From JALHOP01 sp964484195 (GTDB lineage: Bacteria > Myxococcota > XYA12-FULL-58-9 > JALHOP01): a stretch of 64,000 nucleotides of DNA. Under the pieces are notes generated by a model. That model had not been told where the DNA came from. It did no database searches and worked only from the letters and a program-made list of their open reading frames with translations. Positions 17,304 through 25,939 of this stretch are shown here, piece by piece. The position numbers and the translations under genes were made by a program. The first letter of the stretch is position 1. Every line of letters starts with the position of its first letter. The stretch is taken from assembly GCA_964484195.1 (NCBI GenBank), contig CAZAER010000021.1, forward strand, positions 1 through 64,000, in the 5' to 3' direction.

Positions 17304-18628
17304 AGCGGCATCAAGCTGGTCGCCGCGACCACCGTAGCCTGTACGCCGCGGCGGATGGCGACCTCGGCGACGGGCGCGTAGCGTGCAGTGTGACCTTGGG
17401 GCAGCGGCTTGCCTTCCTTGTGGAACGCCTCGACCGCTTTGGGGTCACTGGCGCCGACGAAGAAGAATGTCGTCGGTACGGAGCGATCCTCGAGGCTGTA
17501 ACGCGAGAAGTCTTCGCCGCCCATGCGCGCTTCCTTGACCGCCACAGCGGACTCGCCCATCTCGCCCCTCCACAAGCTCATGAGCTTCTCGGTGAGCTCG
17601 GGATTGTTCCAGAGCGCGGGGATGCTCTCGCTCTCGACGACGTTGACGATGGGCATGCGCTCGGCTGGTACACCGTTGGTGGTGGCAATGCCGTTCGCGA
17701 TGCGCGCGATAGCGGCACGGAGCTGCTTGCGCACCTCCTCTTTGTACGAACGCACGGTGAGCTGCAGCTTCACTTCGTCGGGGATGACGTTGCTCTTGGT
17801 GCCGCCGTGGATCGAGCCGACGGTGACGACCGCAGGCTCACCAGGGGTCACCTCGCGCGACACGATCGTCTGCAGGGCGACGACGAGCTCGCCCGCCATC
17901 ACGACCGGATCTTTCACCAGGTTCGGATAGGCGCCGTGACCGCCGACGCCGCGCATGGTGACCTCGACGGTGTCGACGTTGGCGAGCAAGTAGCCTGGCC
18001 TGGTGACGATGAGGCCTGCGGGTGATTCCGAGTCGACGTGCAGGCCGATGACGTAGTTGGGCTTGCCGAATTTTTCATAGAGGCCCGCGACGAGCATCGA
18101 TTTGGCTCCGCTGCCCACCTCCTCGGCGGGCTGAGCGATGAGCACGAGCGTGCCGCGCCACTTTTTCTTGAGCTGGACCATGGTCTCGGCGGTGCCGAGC
18201 AACGACGTCATGTGCACATCGTGTCCGCAAGCATGCATGACGCCGGTCTCGACACCGGAAGCGGTCTTCGTGCGCACCTTGCTGGCGAAGGCAAGACCCG
18301 TTTCCTCGGTGACGGGAAGCGCATCCATGTCCGCGCGCACCATCAGCGTCGGGCCGTTGCCGTTCTTAAGCACCGCGACGACGCCGTACGCAGGCTTCTT
18401 GGGATCGTCATAACGTCCGAAGCTCGAGGTGACGGTGTAACCCAAGGCCTTGAGCTTCGAGGCGAGCTTCGCGCTCGTCTTTTCTTCTTTCTCGGAGAGC
18501 TCGGGGGAGGCGTGCAGATCTTTGTACGTCGCGAGCAGCGCCGGGAGCTTCGGCTCGAGAGCCTTCTCGACTTCGTTGGACGGCACACCAGCGGCGACGA
18601 CGGCTTGCAACGTGAGAGCGAGGATCAT
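17300..18628 (-). CDS. M20-family metallopeptidase/amidohydrolase, copy 1 (exported)
   Basis: 442 residues with a short hydrophobic N-terminus suggesting export. M20 signatures: metal-binding MHACGHDVHMTS (about 133-144), catalytic QPAEEVGSGAK (about 164-174), the dimerisation-domain GVGGHGAYP, and C-terminal GGEDFSRYS with the last metal ligand region. The closest-named group is hippurate hydrolase / IAA-amino acid hydrolase-like amidohydrolases, which cleave N-acyl amino acids. It is a tandem paralogue of the gene at 18650-19915, which precedes it by 21 bases. Confidence 0.9.
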   Translation of the reverse strand: MILALTLQAVVAAGVPSNEVEKALEPKLPALLATYKDLHASPELSEKEEKTSAKLASKLKALGYTVTSSFGRYDDPKKPAYGVVAVLKNGNGPTLMVRADMDALPVTEETGLAFASKVRTKTASGVETGVMHACGHDVHMTSLLGTAETMVQLKKKWRGTLVLIAQPAEEVGSGAKSMLVAGLYEKFGKPNYVIGLHVDSESPAGLIVTRPGYLLANVDTVEVTMRGVGGHGAYPNLVKDPVVMAGELVVALQTIVSREVTPGEPAVVTVGSIHGGTKSNVIPDEVKLQLTVRSYKEEVRKQLRAAIARIANGIATTNGVPAERMPIVNVVESESIPALWNNPELTEKLMSLWRGEMGESAVAVKEARMGGEDFSRYSLEDRSVPTTFFFVGASDPKAVEAFHKEGKPLPQGHTARYAPVAEVAIRRGVQATVVAATSLMPL

Positions 18629-18649
18629 GCGCCGGTCGAAACCATAGGC

Positions 18650-19915
18650 TTACTTCGCTTGCAAGAGAGCGGTCGCTGCCACGACGGTTGCTTCGACACC
18701 ACGCTTGATGAGGACATCAGCGACCGGCGCGAAGCGGCTGCTGTGCTCGGAGGGCGGAGGCATGTCGCGACCGAACAGCTTCGGGTCGGTGGCGCCCACG
18801 AAAAAGAAGACCGCTGGAACGGAGTGGTCCGCGAGGCTGTAGCGGCCAAAATCCTCGCCGGTCATGCGTTGCTCGCGGAGCTCGACATTGCCGTCGCCGA
18901 GCTCGGAGCGCCAGAGCTGCAGCAGCCGCTCCGCCAGCTCTGGATTGTTGTAGGTGGCGGGTGTGCCGGTTGCTGACGCCTTGATGATCGGCATGCGGTC
19001 CGCGGGCACTCCGTGCGTCGTCGCGATGCCGTTGGTGATGCGCGTGATGCCGTCGAGGAGGAGCTTGCGCGCTTTCTCGCCGTACGAGCGCACGGTGAGC
19101 TGGAGCTTCACCTCGTCGGGGATGATGTTGTGCTTGGTGCCTCCGTGGAACGAACCGACGGTCACGACGCCGGGCTCGCCTGGAGGCAGCTCGCGCGACA
19201 CGAGTGTTTGCAGCGTCGTGACCAGCTCGCTCGCCATGACGATAGGATCTTTGGTCGTCTCGGGAGCCGCCCCGTGTCCACCGATGCCGCGCATGGTGAT
19301 GTCGACGCTATCGACGTTGGCGAGCACATAGCCCGGGCGTGTGCTGACGACACCCGCGGGTGACCACGCGTCGACGTGCAGCGCGAGCGCATAGCTGGGC
19401 TTGCCGAACTTTTCGTACAAACCGGCCGCAAGCATCGCCTTCGCACCGCGGCCAACTTCTTCCGCCGGTTGGGCGATGAGCATGAGCGTTCCGCGCCAGC
19501 GGTCTTTGAGCTGCACCATGACGTCGGCGGTCCCGAGCAGCGAGGTCATGTGCGTGTCGTGGCCACAGGCGTGCATGACGCCACGCTCCTTGCTTGCGAA
19601 CGCGAGGCCGGTGTCCTCGGTCACGGGCAGTGCGTCCATGTCCGCGCGCACGAGCAGGGTAGGGCCATCGCCGTTCACGAGGATGGCAACGACGCCGGTC
19701 CCGCCTACCCCCGTGGTGACGGTGTAGCCCAGCGCGCGCAGCTTGGCGGCGAGCTTCTTGCTCGTCTGCTCTTCCTTTTCCGAGAGCTCGGGATGGGCGT
19801 GCAGATCCTTGTAGGTCGCGAGCAGGCTCGGTAGCTTCGGCTCGAGAGCCTTGTCGACGTCAGCGGTCGTGACACCCGCGGCGAGCACAACGTGAAGCGT
19901 GAGCGCGATGAGCAT
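18650..19915 (-). CDS. M20-family metallopeptidase/amidohydrolase, copy 2 (exported)
   Basis: 421 residues, colinear with the copy at 17300: short hydrophobic N-terminus, MHACGHDTHMTS, QPAEEVGRGAK, GIGGHGAAP and TGEDFGRYS. Even the leader bases before the start codons are alike (ATGGTTTCGA), supporting a recent tandem duplication. It lacks the insert 'RYDDPKKPAYG' and the 'VRTKTASGVETG' stretch of copy 1. Substrate unknown; extracytoplasmic N-acyl amino acid or peptide hydrolysis is likely. It is divergent from greB with only 29 bases between. Confidence 0.9.
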   Translation of the reverse strand: MLIALTLHVVLAAGVTTADVDKALEPKLPSLLATYKDLHAHPELSEKEEQTSKKLAAKLRALGYTVTTGVGGTGVVAILVNGDGPTLLVRADMDALPVTEDTGLAFASKERGVMHACGHDTHMTSLLGTADVMVQLKDRWRGTLMLIAQPAEEVGRGAKAMLAAGLYEKFGKPSYALALHVDAWSPAGVVSTRPGYVLANVDSVDITMRGIGGHGAAPETTKDPIVMASELVTTLQTLVSRELPPGEPGVVTVGSFHGGTKHNIIPDEVKLQLTVRSYGEKARKLLLDGITRITNGIATTHGVPADRMPIIKASATGTPATYNNPELAERLLQLWRSELGDGNVELREQRMTGEDFGRYSLADHSVPAVFFFVGATDPKLFGRDMPPPSEHSSRFAPVADVLIKRGVEATVVAATALLQAK

Positions 19916-19944
19916 GCGCGCTCGAAACCATCAGAGGATCCGCC

Positions 19945-20505
19945 GTGTCAAAGGCATTCACCCGCGAAAGCGACGACCCCGAAGCGGCAGAAGCGGCCGA
20001 TGACTTCGCCGAAGAAGACGAGAAGGCGAAGAACCTCGGCCGGCAGTACATCACGCCGAGCGGTTACAAGCGCATGGCCGAAGAGCTCGACTACTTGTGG
20101 CGCGTCGACCGCCCCAAGGTCACGCGCGAGGTCGAAGCCGCTGCGGCCATGGGCGACCGGTCGGAGAACGCCGAATACATCTACGGCAAGCGCCGTCTGC
20201 GGCAGATCGACAGCCGCCTGCGCTTCCTGAAGAAGCGCCTCGAGAACGTCACCGTCGTGACCGCTACTCCGGACCAGGCCGACAAAGTGTTTTTCGGGGC
20301 GACCGTGACCGTCGAAGACGAAGACGGCGAGACGTTCGTTTATCGCCTGGTCGGTGCCGACGAGATCGACATCGCCAAGCGCTGGATCAGTCTCGACTCA
20401 CCCATCGGTAAGGCGCTGCTCGGTAAAAAAAACGGCGCGATGGTAACCGTGCAGCGCCCCAAGGGTGAAGTCGAGCTGACGATTGTGGCGATTGCCTACG
20501 AGTGA
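19945..20505 (+). CDS. greB: Transcription elongation factor GreB
   Basis: 186 residues. The Gre coiled coil spans about 32-105, with the tip motif AAAMGDRSENAEYIYGK carrying the acidic residues that enter the polymerase secondary channel. The C-terminal FKBP-like domain follows (FFGATVTVEDEDGETFVYRLVG ... SPIGKALLGKKNGAMVTV). GreB rescues backtracked RNA polymerase by stimulating transcript cleavage. The 30-residue acidic N-terminal extension before the coiled coil is longer than in E. coli GreB. Start is GTG with AGAGGA 6 bases before. It overlaps the convergent gene by 10 bases. Confidence 0.92.
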   Translation: MSKAFTRESDDPEAAEAADDFAEEDEKAKNLGRQYITPSGYKRMAEELDYLWRVDRPKVTREVEAAAAMGDRSENAEYIYGKRRLRQIDSRLRFLKKRLENVTVVTATPDQADKVFFGATVTVEDEDGETFVYRLVGADEIDIAKRWISLDSPIGKALLGKKNGAMVTVQRPKGEVELTIVAIAYE

Positions 20506-20834
20506 AGCGGCTCGACTTCCATCTTCATCGGGTTCTCGAGCACGGCCCAGTGGATGGTCGAGGGGATGCCGCGCTTGGTGACGACCTTCAGGTCGCCCTG
20601 CAGCATGTACTGTCCGCCGATTTGGAAGTCGCAAGGGCCGAGGAAGACCTTGTCGAAGCTTCGCTCGCCCACGGTGACCGGCTTGTTGAGCACGAACCAG
20701 ATGCCGGAGGGCGCCGCGTTGCCACCCGGGCCGCGCAGCGACAGCTTTTGAACGACACCCATGAGGACCATGTGGACCCCTGGGGATTCGGTTTGAGTAG
20801 ACGCTGCAACTGACCGGTCAACCTTGATGTTCAT
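20496..20834 (-). CDS. Hypothetical small protein
   Basis: 112 residues with no recognised domain. It looks like a compact mostly beta protein (VHMVLMGVVQKLSLRG, VFLGPCDFQIGGQYMLQGDLKVV). ATG 20834 is chosen because GGAGA lies 6 bases before it and the frame above it belongs to the opposite reading of the neighbour. It stands downstream of the ATP-grasp-like gene, 89 bases after it on the same strand. No function is proposed. Confidence 0.65.
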   Translation of the reverse strand: MNIKVDRSVAASTQTESPGVHMVLMGVVQKLSLRGPGGNAAPSGIWFVLNKPVTVGERSFDKVFLGPCDFQIGGQYMLQGDLKVVTKRGIPSTIHWAVLENPMKMEVEPLHS

Positions 20835-20923
20835 CTCTGTCTCCACGACGTAGCGGCAGCTCGACGATTTCGCGTTATCGATCGCCCGCGAGCGGCGGTG
20901 CTCCAACCGGGTAGACGCGGCTG

Positions 20924-22177
20924 TCACTTGGGGAGTGAGCGCGTGAACACCGGGGCGAACCCCCCGCCTTGGGTGCGGAAGTTGGTCGTTTGACCCATGT
21001 AGAGTCGCGATGCGAAGAGCTGCACCTCGCCGGCGTACGTGTAAGCGCGTACGTCGAGCTTCAGGGGGAAGGCCTGCCCGTCGACCTCGATCATGCGCTC
21101 GCTCGGCGGCACGGTGCGCTGCGCTACATAGGGCTTCGTGAGCAGCTCGGCCCAGGTGCCCTTGGTGAGCTTGTCGCCGCGGTAGGCAGCCTTGCTGCCG
21201 TAGCCGTGAACCGGCTTGAAGAAGTACTGCTTGCGCGCTGACCAGAGGACGTCGGCGTCGGCTGGGTCGACGAGGATGGTCTTCGGGATCCCCTCCGCTA
21301 AAACACGCATGGTTTCGGCGGGGACACCCATGCTGGTGAGGAACGTCAGGTCGGAGAGCAGTGCGAGGTTGCGCTTGTCGGCATAGAGGGCGTGGGCGCG
21401 CGGATGCGGTGTGATGACTGCCGCGTCGCGCAAGTAGGCCTCGCGCAGGGCGGCATGCTCGGGTGCCTCGAAGTAGAAATCGGTGCAACGGTTGTAGACC
21501 AGGTCGATGGTCTCGCCGTCGCCGCGCAGCTTGCCGTCGAAGGTGAGGGCGCGCGCGTCGATGATCGACGCCTCGTAGCCGGCGCGCTTGAAGAGCTCGC
21601 GGAAGAGCACGAACTCCGGATAGAGAAATTGCTTCTCGGGCTCGTCGTCGACGATTGCAATCCGCTTCAGCGGCTCACCGCCCCGGCCGCGTCGGTACTC
21701 GCTCTCGAACATGCCGACGAAAGCGGCCTCGATGCCGTCGGGCGCGCTTGTCAGCTCGTCCATCTCGGTGCAGCAGGCGCTATGGGCGCGGGCGAGGAAC
21801 GCGTTGAGCAATGCACCACCGGCGTTGGTGTTGATCTCGATGAGCTGCGGGCCGTCGTCGCCGAGATGGAAGTCGTAGCCGAAGAAGACGCCGAGATGGC
21901 GGTCGTGATGCTGGGCGATGGCCGGCGCCTTGGCGAGGGCGGCGTCGCGGTAGGCGGTGCGTAAGACGACGCTCTCGACCGCCTGGATGATGCGGCGAAT
22001 GCGTGCCAGGTCCTGCGGGCCGACATAAACAGGCACCGAGGCGAAGAGGGGTGCCGCCTGGGCGATGAGGGCCGCCGACAGACCGCTCTCGAGCCCCGCC
22101 TTCTCGAGCAATCCCGCGAGCTTGGGCCGGTCGATGGTGATGCACCGGCAGTCCCTGTTGAAGTCGAAAGCAGCCAC
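20924..22177 (-). CDS. ATP-grasp-like protein of unknown substrate
   Basis: About 417 residues. The motif LIEINTNAGGALLNAF (roughly residues 107-122) and the later FFKPVHGYGSKAAYRGDKLTKGTW resemble metal- and ATP-binding segments of ATP-grasp ligases, and the order of elements suggests a permuted form. DKRNLALLSD and LDVRAYTYAGEVQLFASRLYMGQTTNFRTQGGGFAPV also look like parts of a peptide-ligase type active site. Such enzymes join a carboxylate to an amine or thiol; the substrate cannot be told. Start may be GTG 22177 or TTG 22216. It is divergent from the acyl-CoA dehydrogenase. Confidence 0.65.
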   Translation of the reverse strand: MAAFDFNRDCRCITIDRPKLAGLLEKAGLESGLSAALIAQAAPLFASVPVYVGPQDLARIRRIIQAVESVVLRTAYRDAALAKAPAIAQHHDRHLGVFFGYDFHLGDDGPQLIEINTNAGGALLNAFLARAHSACCTEMDELTSAPDGIEAAFVGMFESEYRRGRGGEPLKRIAIVDDEPEKQFLYPEFVLFRELFKRAGYEASIIDARALTFDGKLRGDGETIDLVYNRCTDFYFEAPEHAALREAYLRDAAVITPHPRAHALYADKRNLALLSDLTFLTSMGVPAETMRVLAEGIPKTILVDPADADVLWSARKQYFFKPVHGYGSKAAYRGDKLTKGTWAELLTKPYVAQRTVPPSERMIEVDGQAFPLKLDVRAYTYAGEVQLFASRLYMGQTTNFRTQGGGFAPVFTRSLPK

Positions 22178-22264
22178 TTCGGGCCCATCGATGCGCCCCC
22201 GTCCGCAGGTTGTCAAATGGGCGGCTAAAGCTTATGAAACGGCCGCCATTTCAGGGAGCCCAGC

Positions 22265-23443
22265 ATGTCCGAGCGCCAGAGCCTCGACTCCATCATTGCC
22301 ATCGAGCACCTCCTCTCCGACGAGGAAAAGGCCGCCCGCAACGCCGTTCGCGGCTGGGTGCGCGAGCGCTTCATGCCGGTCATCACCAAGTCGCACCGCG
22401 ACGGTGAGTTCCCGATGCAGCTCATCCCCGAGCTCGCGGACCTCGGCGTCTTCGGCGCCAACATCGAAGGCTACGGCTGCGCCGGCATGAACAACATCAG
22501 CTACGGCCTGGTGTTGCAGGAGCTCGAGCGCGGCGACTCGGGTCTGCGCTCGCTGTGCAGCGTTCAAGGCTCGCTCGTCATGTATCCGATCCTCGCCTAC
22601 GGCAGCGAAGAGCAGCGCAAGAAGTGGCTGCCCGAGCTGTCGTCCGGCCGCATGATCGGCTGCTTCGGTCTCACCGAGCCGGGCTCGGGCTCCGACCCCA
22701 GCAGCATGGCTACGACCGCTAAAAAAGACGGCAATCACTACGTGCTCAACGGTGTGAAGGCGTGGATCACCAACTCGCCGGTGTCACACCTCGCGGTCGT
22801 CTGGGCCAAGGTCGAAGACGAGGGCGGCAACATCCGCGGCTTCGTGGTCGAGCGCGGCACCAAGGGCTACGACACGCCGTATATCGAAGGTAAGTGGTCG
22901 CTGCGCGCCTCGCCGACCGGTGAGATTCATCTCACCGATTGCCGCGTGCCGGTCGCGAACCTCCTCCCCAATTCGAGTGGTTTGAAGTCGCCGCTCGGCT
23001 GTCTCACGCAGGCGCGTGAAGGTATCGCCTGGGGCGTCACCGGCGCCGCCATGGACTGCTTCGAGACCGCTCTCAACTACGGCCTCGAGCGCAAGCAGTT
23101 CGCGAAGCCGATCGCCTCGTTCCAGATGTACCAGGAGCAGCTCGCGGAGATGGCGACGATGATCGCCACCTCGCAGATGATGTCGCTGCACTACGGCAAG
23201 CTCAAGGACGAGAAGAAGCTCACGCCGGTGCAGGTCTCGATGCACAAGCGCCACAACGTTCGCGCGGCGCGCGAAATCGCCAAGATGGCGCGCGGCATGC
23301 TCGGCGGCATCGGCATCACCGATGCGTACTCGATCATGCGCCACATCATGAACATCGAGAGCGTTTACACCTACGAGGGAACGCACGAGGTTCACACCCT
23401 GGCCATCGGCCGTGCGCTCACGGGTATCAACGCCTTCGCGTGA
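22265..23443 (+). CDS. Acyl-CoA dehydrogenase, glutaryl-CoA dehydrogenase-like
   Basis: 392 residues, the full length of the family. Seen: FAD/substrate motif CFGLTEPGSGSDPSSM, AWITNSPVSHLAVVWA, and the catalytic-base region VYTYEGTHEVHTLAIG with Glu in YEGT. The middle sequence LEREGIAWGVTGAA-type pattern (here AREGIAWGVTGAAMDC) is closest to glutaryl-CoA dehydrogenases, which oxidise and decarboxylate glutaryl-CoA to crotonyl-CoA. AGGGAG before the ATG is the ribosome site. Its stop overlaps the ketosynthase GTG (GTGA), so the enzyme may serve a lipid or polyketide pathway with its neighbours instead of lysine breakdown. Confidence 0.88.
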   Translation: MSERQSLDSIIAIEHLLSDEEKAARNAVRGWVRERFMPVITKSHRDGEFPMQLIPELADLGVFGANIEGYGCAGMNNISYGLVLQELERGDSGLRSLCSVQGSLVMYPILAYGSEEQRKKWLPELSSGRMIGCFGLTEPGSGSDPSSMATTAKKDGNHYVLNGVKAWITNSPVSHLAVVWAKVEDEGGNIRGFVVERGTKGYDTPYIEGKWSLRASPTGEIHLTDCRVPVANLLPNSSGLKSPLGCLTQAREGIAWGVTGAAMDCFETALNYGLERKQFAKPIASFQMYQEQLAEMATMIATSQMMSLHYGKLKDEKKLTPVQVSMHKRHNVRAAREIAKMARGMLGGIGITDAYSIMRHIMNIESVYTYEGTHEVHTLAIGRALTGINAFA

Positions 23444-25638
23444 GCAGTACCCGCCGAACCGCGGTCATCACGGGCATGGGAGCCGTCTGCTCCCTCGGCC
23501 TCACACCCGAAACCATCTTCGACGCGGTGACCGCTGGAGCGGTCGGCTCGCGCGACGTCACCCGCTGGCACGGCGAAGGCTTGCGCGTGACACGTGCGGC
23601 GCTGGTCGACCGCGATGCCGTCAAGGCCGCGCTCGGCGCCTCGGTGGGCTCCTCGGCCTACGGCAACCTCGAGATGCCGTGGGTCTCGAAAATGGGAGTC
23701 GTCGCGGCCCGGCGCGCGTTAGCGGACGCTGGCCTCGGCCCGTCGTTGGGCGACCGGCCTCTCATGGCTTCGTGCACCATCGGCTCCCCAGGTTCCGCCG
23801 AGCCCGAGGACAAAGCCTGGCAGAGCATGGACCTCATGGTGCCCGAAGCGTTGGCGCGCTACGCCGAGGGTGCGGTGGTCGGGTTCGTCGCGGAAGCCAT
23901 CGGAGCGAGCGGACCCGTGCAGTGCTTGATGAGCACCTGCGCTGGGGGCAACTACGCGGTTGGCGCCGGTCTCGACCTGGTTACCAGTGGCCGCGCCAAA
24001 CAAGTGCTCGCGGGTGGGCTCGAAGAATGCTCGACGATGGTCTTCACCTCGTTTCATCAGCTGCGCGCGGTCGCCGAAACCTGTAAGCCGTTCGACGTCG
24101 ACCGCAAGGGTCTGCTCTTCGGCGAGGGTGCCGCCTTCCTGGTGATCGAAGACGAGGACGAGGCGCGGGCTCGCGGCGCCGCGATCCGTGCCTACCTGTT
24201 GGGTATCGGTTACGCGAACGACGCCCATCACTTGGTCGCTCCCGACGAAGCTGGAGCGGGTGCCGCCACCGCGATGATCCGCGCCCTCGACGAGTCGGGA
24301 GTCGCTGCGCGCGATATCGGCTACGTCAACGCTCATGGCACGGGCACGGACGCCAACGATGCGGCGGAGCTCGCGGCGTTGAAGACCGTTTTTGCGGACG
24401 TAGCACCGCGCATCGCGGTTAGCTCCACCAAGGGAGCGACCGGCCACTTGATGGGTGCGGCTGGCGCCATCGAAGCGGTCATCACCGCGATCGCCTTGCA
24501 GCGTGGCCTGCTGCCGCAGAACGTCGGCCTGGAAAACCCAGTCCCCGACGCGGGCGTCGACTTGATTCGTGACCAGCCTCGGGCGGCGCCGGTCGAGGTC
24601 GCCATGTCGACCGGCTTCGGCTTCGGCGGCAACGACGCGGCGATCGTTCTCTCGCGTGCGGCGCGCCCGCAGCCGCAGGTCGTGCCACGCGAGGTCTATG
24701 TGAAGGGACTGGCGGCGCTTGCCGGCACGATGCTGGGCACGGAAGCGGTGCTCGAGCGCTTCAGTGGTGGATTCGCGCTCCAAGAAGCCGAGCGGCGCGC
24801 CACCTTCGCGCCGGAGGCCTTGCTCGGCAAGAAGGGGTTACGCCACGTCGACCGCGGTGCCGTTCTTTGGGCGTCGGCGTTGCAGCACGACCTTCCGGAT
24901 TTTCCGAGCGCACCGTCGGAGCGAGCCGGCGCCGTTTTCGGAGCCGCGTATCCAGCGTACCAGCAGGTCATCGGCATCTTGCGGGATTACCAAGCGGGTG
25001 GGCCGAACCACGTCAATCCGATGCGCGTGCCCTTCGCGACGGCCAACTGTGCCGGCTCGTGGTGGCTCATTCGCCGCGGCATCAAGGGCTTCTCGAACGC
25101 CATCGGGACCGCCGAGTGCGCCGGGCTCGACGCCATCGTCAGCGCCGCGCGTCAGATCGCTCGCGGACGCGTCGACGAGCTGGTCGCGGGTGGTGCGGAG
25201 AGCGAGCTGCCCGAGCTGTGGACCGGGCTCTCGCGCATCGGCTGGCATCAGGCCACGCTCGCGGAAGGCGTCGGTGCAGTTGCCCTCTCGGCGGACCGCT
25301 CGGGAGCCTGGGCGCGGTTCGTCGATGCCGAGAGCGCCTTCGAGCGGCGCAAATCGTCCGCGGCGGCGGAGCGCGCCGTCGAGCACTTGTTGACTCGACT
25401 ACGCTTGCCGCTCGTCGATGTCGTCGTCGCTCCGCGGCGTCTTGCCCTCGAGACCTTCGCCAATCACTTGCATGTCACCAGTGACACTTTGGGCGACGCC
25501 ATCGGAGCCAGTAGCGCCCTAGCAGCCGTCGTCGGGCTCGCGCAGCTCCGCCCGCCAAAGCGGACGGCGGCTCAGGTCCTCGTGGTCAGCGACAGCATGG
25601 ACGGCTACGCAACCGCCGCGCTCTTCGAAGGGGTATGA
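23440..25638 (+). CDS. Fused ketosynthase plus degenerate ketosynthase (KS/CLF-like)
   Basis: 732 residues, about 1.8 times a FabF chain. The first domain (about 1-410) is a complete beta-ketoacyl synthase: nucleophile Cys in LMSTCAGGNYAVG, HGTGTDANDAAEL, and KGATGHLMGAAG. The second part (about 420-732) resembles a ketosynthase N-terminal half (FATANCAGSWWLIRRGIKGFSNAIGTAECAG, ELVAGGAESE) but lacks the two His motifs, so it should not condense alone. This resembles a ketosynthase joined to its chain-length-factor partner. It is coupled to the dehydrogenase before it (GTGA) and to the carrier protein 2 bases after it. Confidence 0.85.
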   Translation: MSSTRRTAVITGMGAVCSLGLTPETIFDAVTAGAVGSRDVTRWHGEGLRVTRAALVDRDAVKAALGASVGSSAYGNLEMPWVSKMGVVAARRALADAGLGPSLGDRPLMASCTIGSPGSAEPEDKAWQSMDLMVPEALARYAEGAVVGFVAEAIGASGPVQCLMSTCAGGNYAVGAGLDLVTSGRAKQVLAGGLEECSTMVFTSFHQLRAVAETCKPFDVDRKGLLFGEGAAFLVIEDEDEARARGAAIRAYLLGIGYANDAHHLVAPDEAGAGAATAMIRALDESGVAARDIGYVNAHGTGTDANDAAELAALKTVFADVAPRIAVSSTKGATGHLMGAAGAIEAVITAIALQRGLLPQNVGLENPVPDAGVDLIRDQPRAAPVEVAMSTGFGFGGNDAAIVLSRAARPQPQVVPREVYVKGLAALAGTMLGTEAVLERFSGGFALQEAERRATFAPEALLGKKGLRHVDRGAVLWASALQHDLPDFPSAPSERAGAVFGAAYPAYQQVIGILRDYQAGGPNHVNPMRVPFATANCAGSWWLIRRGIKGFSNAIGTAECAGLDAIVSAARQIARGRVDELVAGGAESELPELWTGLSRIGWHQATLAEGVGAVALSADRSGAWARFVDAESAFERRKSSAAAERAVEHLLTRLRLPLVDVVVAPRRLALETFANHLHVTSDTLGDAIGASSALAAVVGLAQLRPPKRTAAQVLVVSDSMDGYATAALFEGV

Positions 25639-25639
25639 T

Positions 25640-25891
25640 GTGACCATGGCCGACCTACGTGAACAGCTACGCGCCATCATCGCCGAAATCGCCGAGATCG
25701 ATGATCCCTCGCGCATCACCGATGATGCCAACCTCTACAAAGAGCTCGGCGTCGATTCGATGCAGGCTCTCGAAATCGTCCTCGAGCTCGAGAAGCGCTT
25801 CAACGTCGCGATCCCAGAGGCAAAGTTGAAGGAAATCCGTACCTTTGGTGACGCGGTCCGGGTCGCCAAGGATGCTGGCGCCCCGGGCTGA
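25640..25891 (+). CDS. Acyl carrier protein
   Basis: 83 residues with the four-helix carrier layout and the phosphopantetheine site in ELGVDSMQALEIVLELEKRF (Ser about 38). The residue after the attachment Ser is Met, as in many ACPs (DSM/DSL). GTG 25640 has GAAGGGG 6 bases before it; ATG 25646 is the alternative. As the third gene of the dehydrogenase-ketosynthase-ACP run it probably carries the chain that the ketosynthase extends. Confidence 0.9.
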   Translation: MTMADLREQLRAIIAEIAEIDDPSRITDDANLYKELGVDSMQALEIVLELEKRFNVAIPEAKLKEIRTFGDAVRVAKDAGAPG

Positions 25892-25939
25892 CCCGCGGCC
25901 TGTACCCTTCGCTGCCGTGGTCTGCTATCGGGCCGCTCC

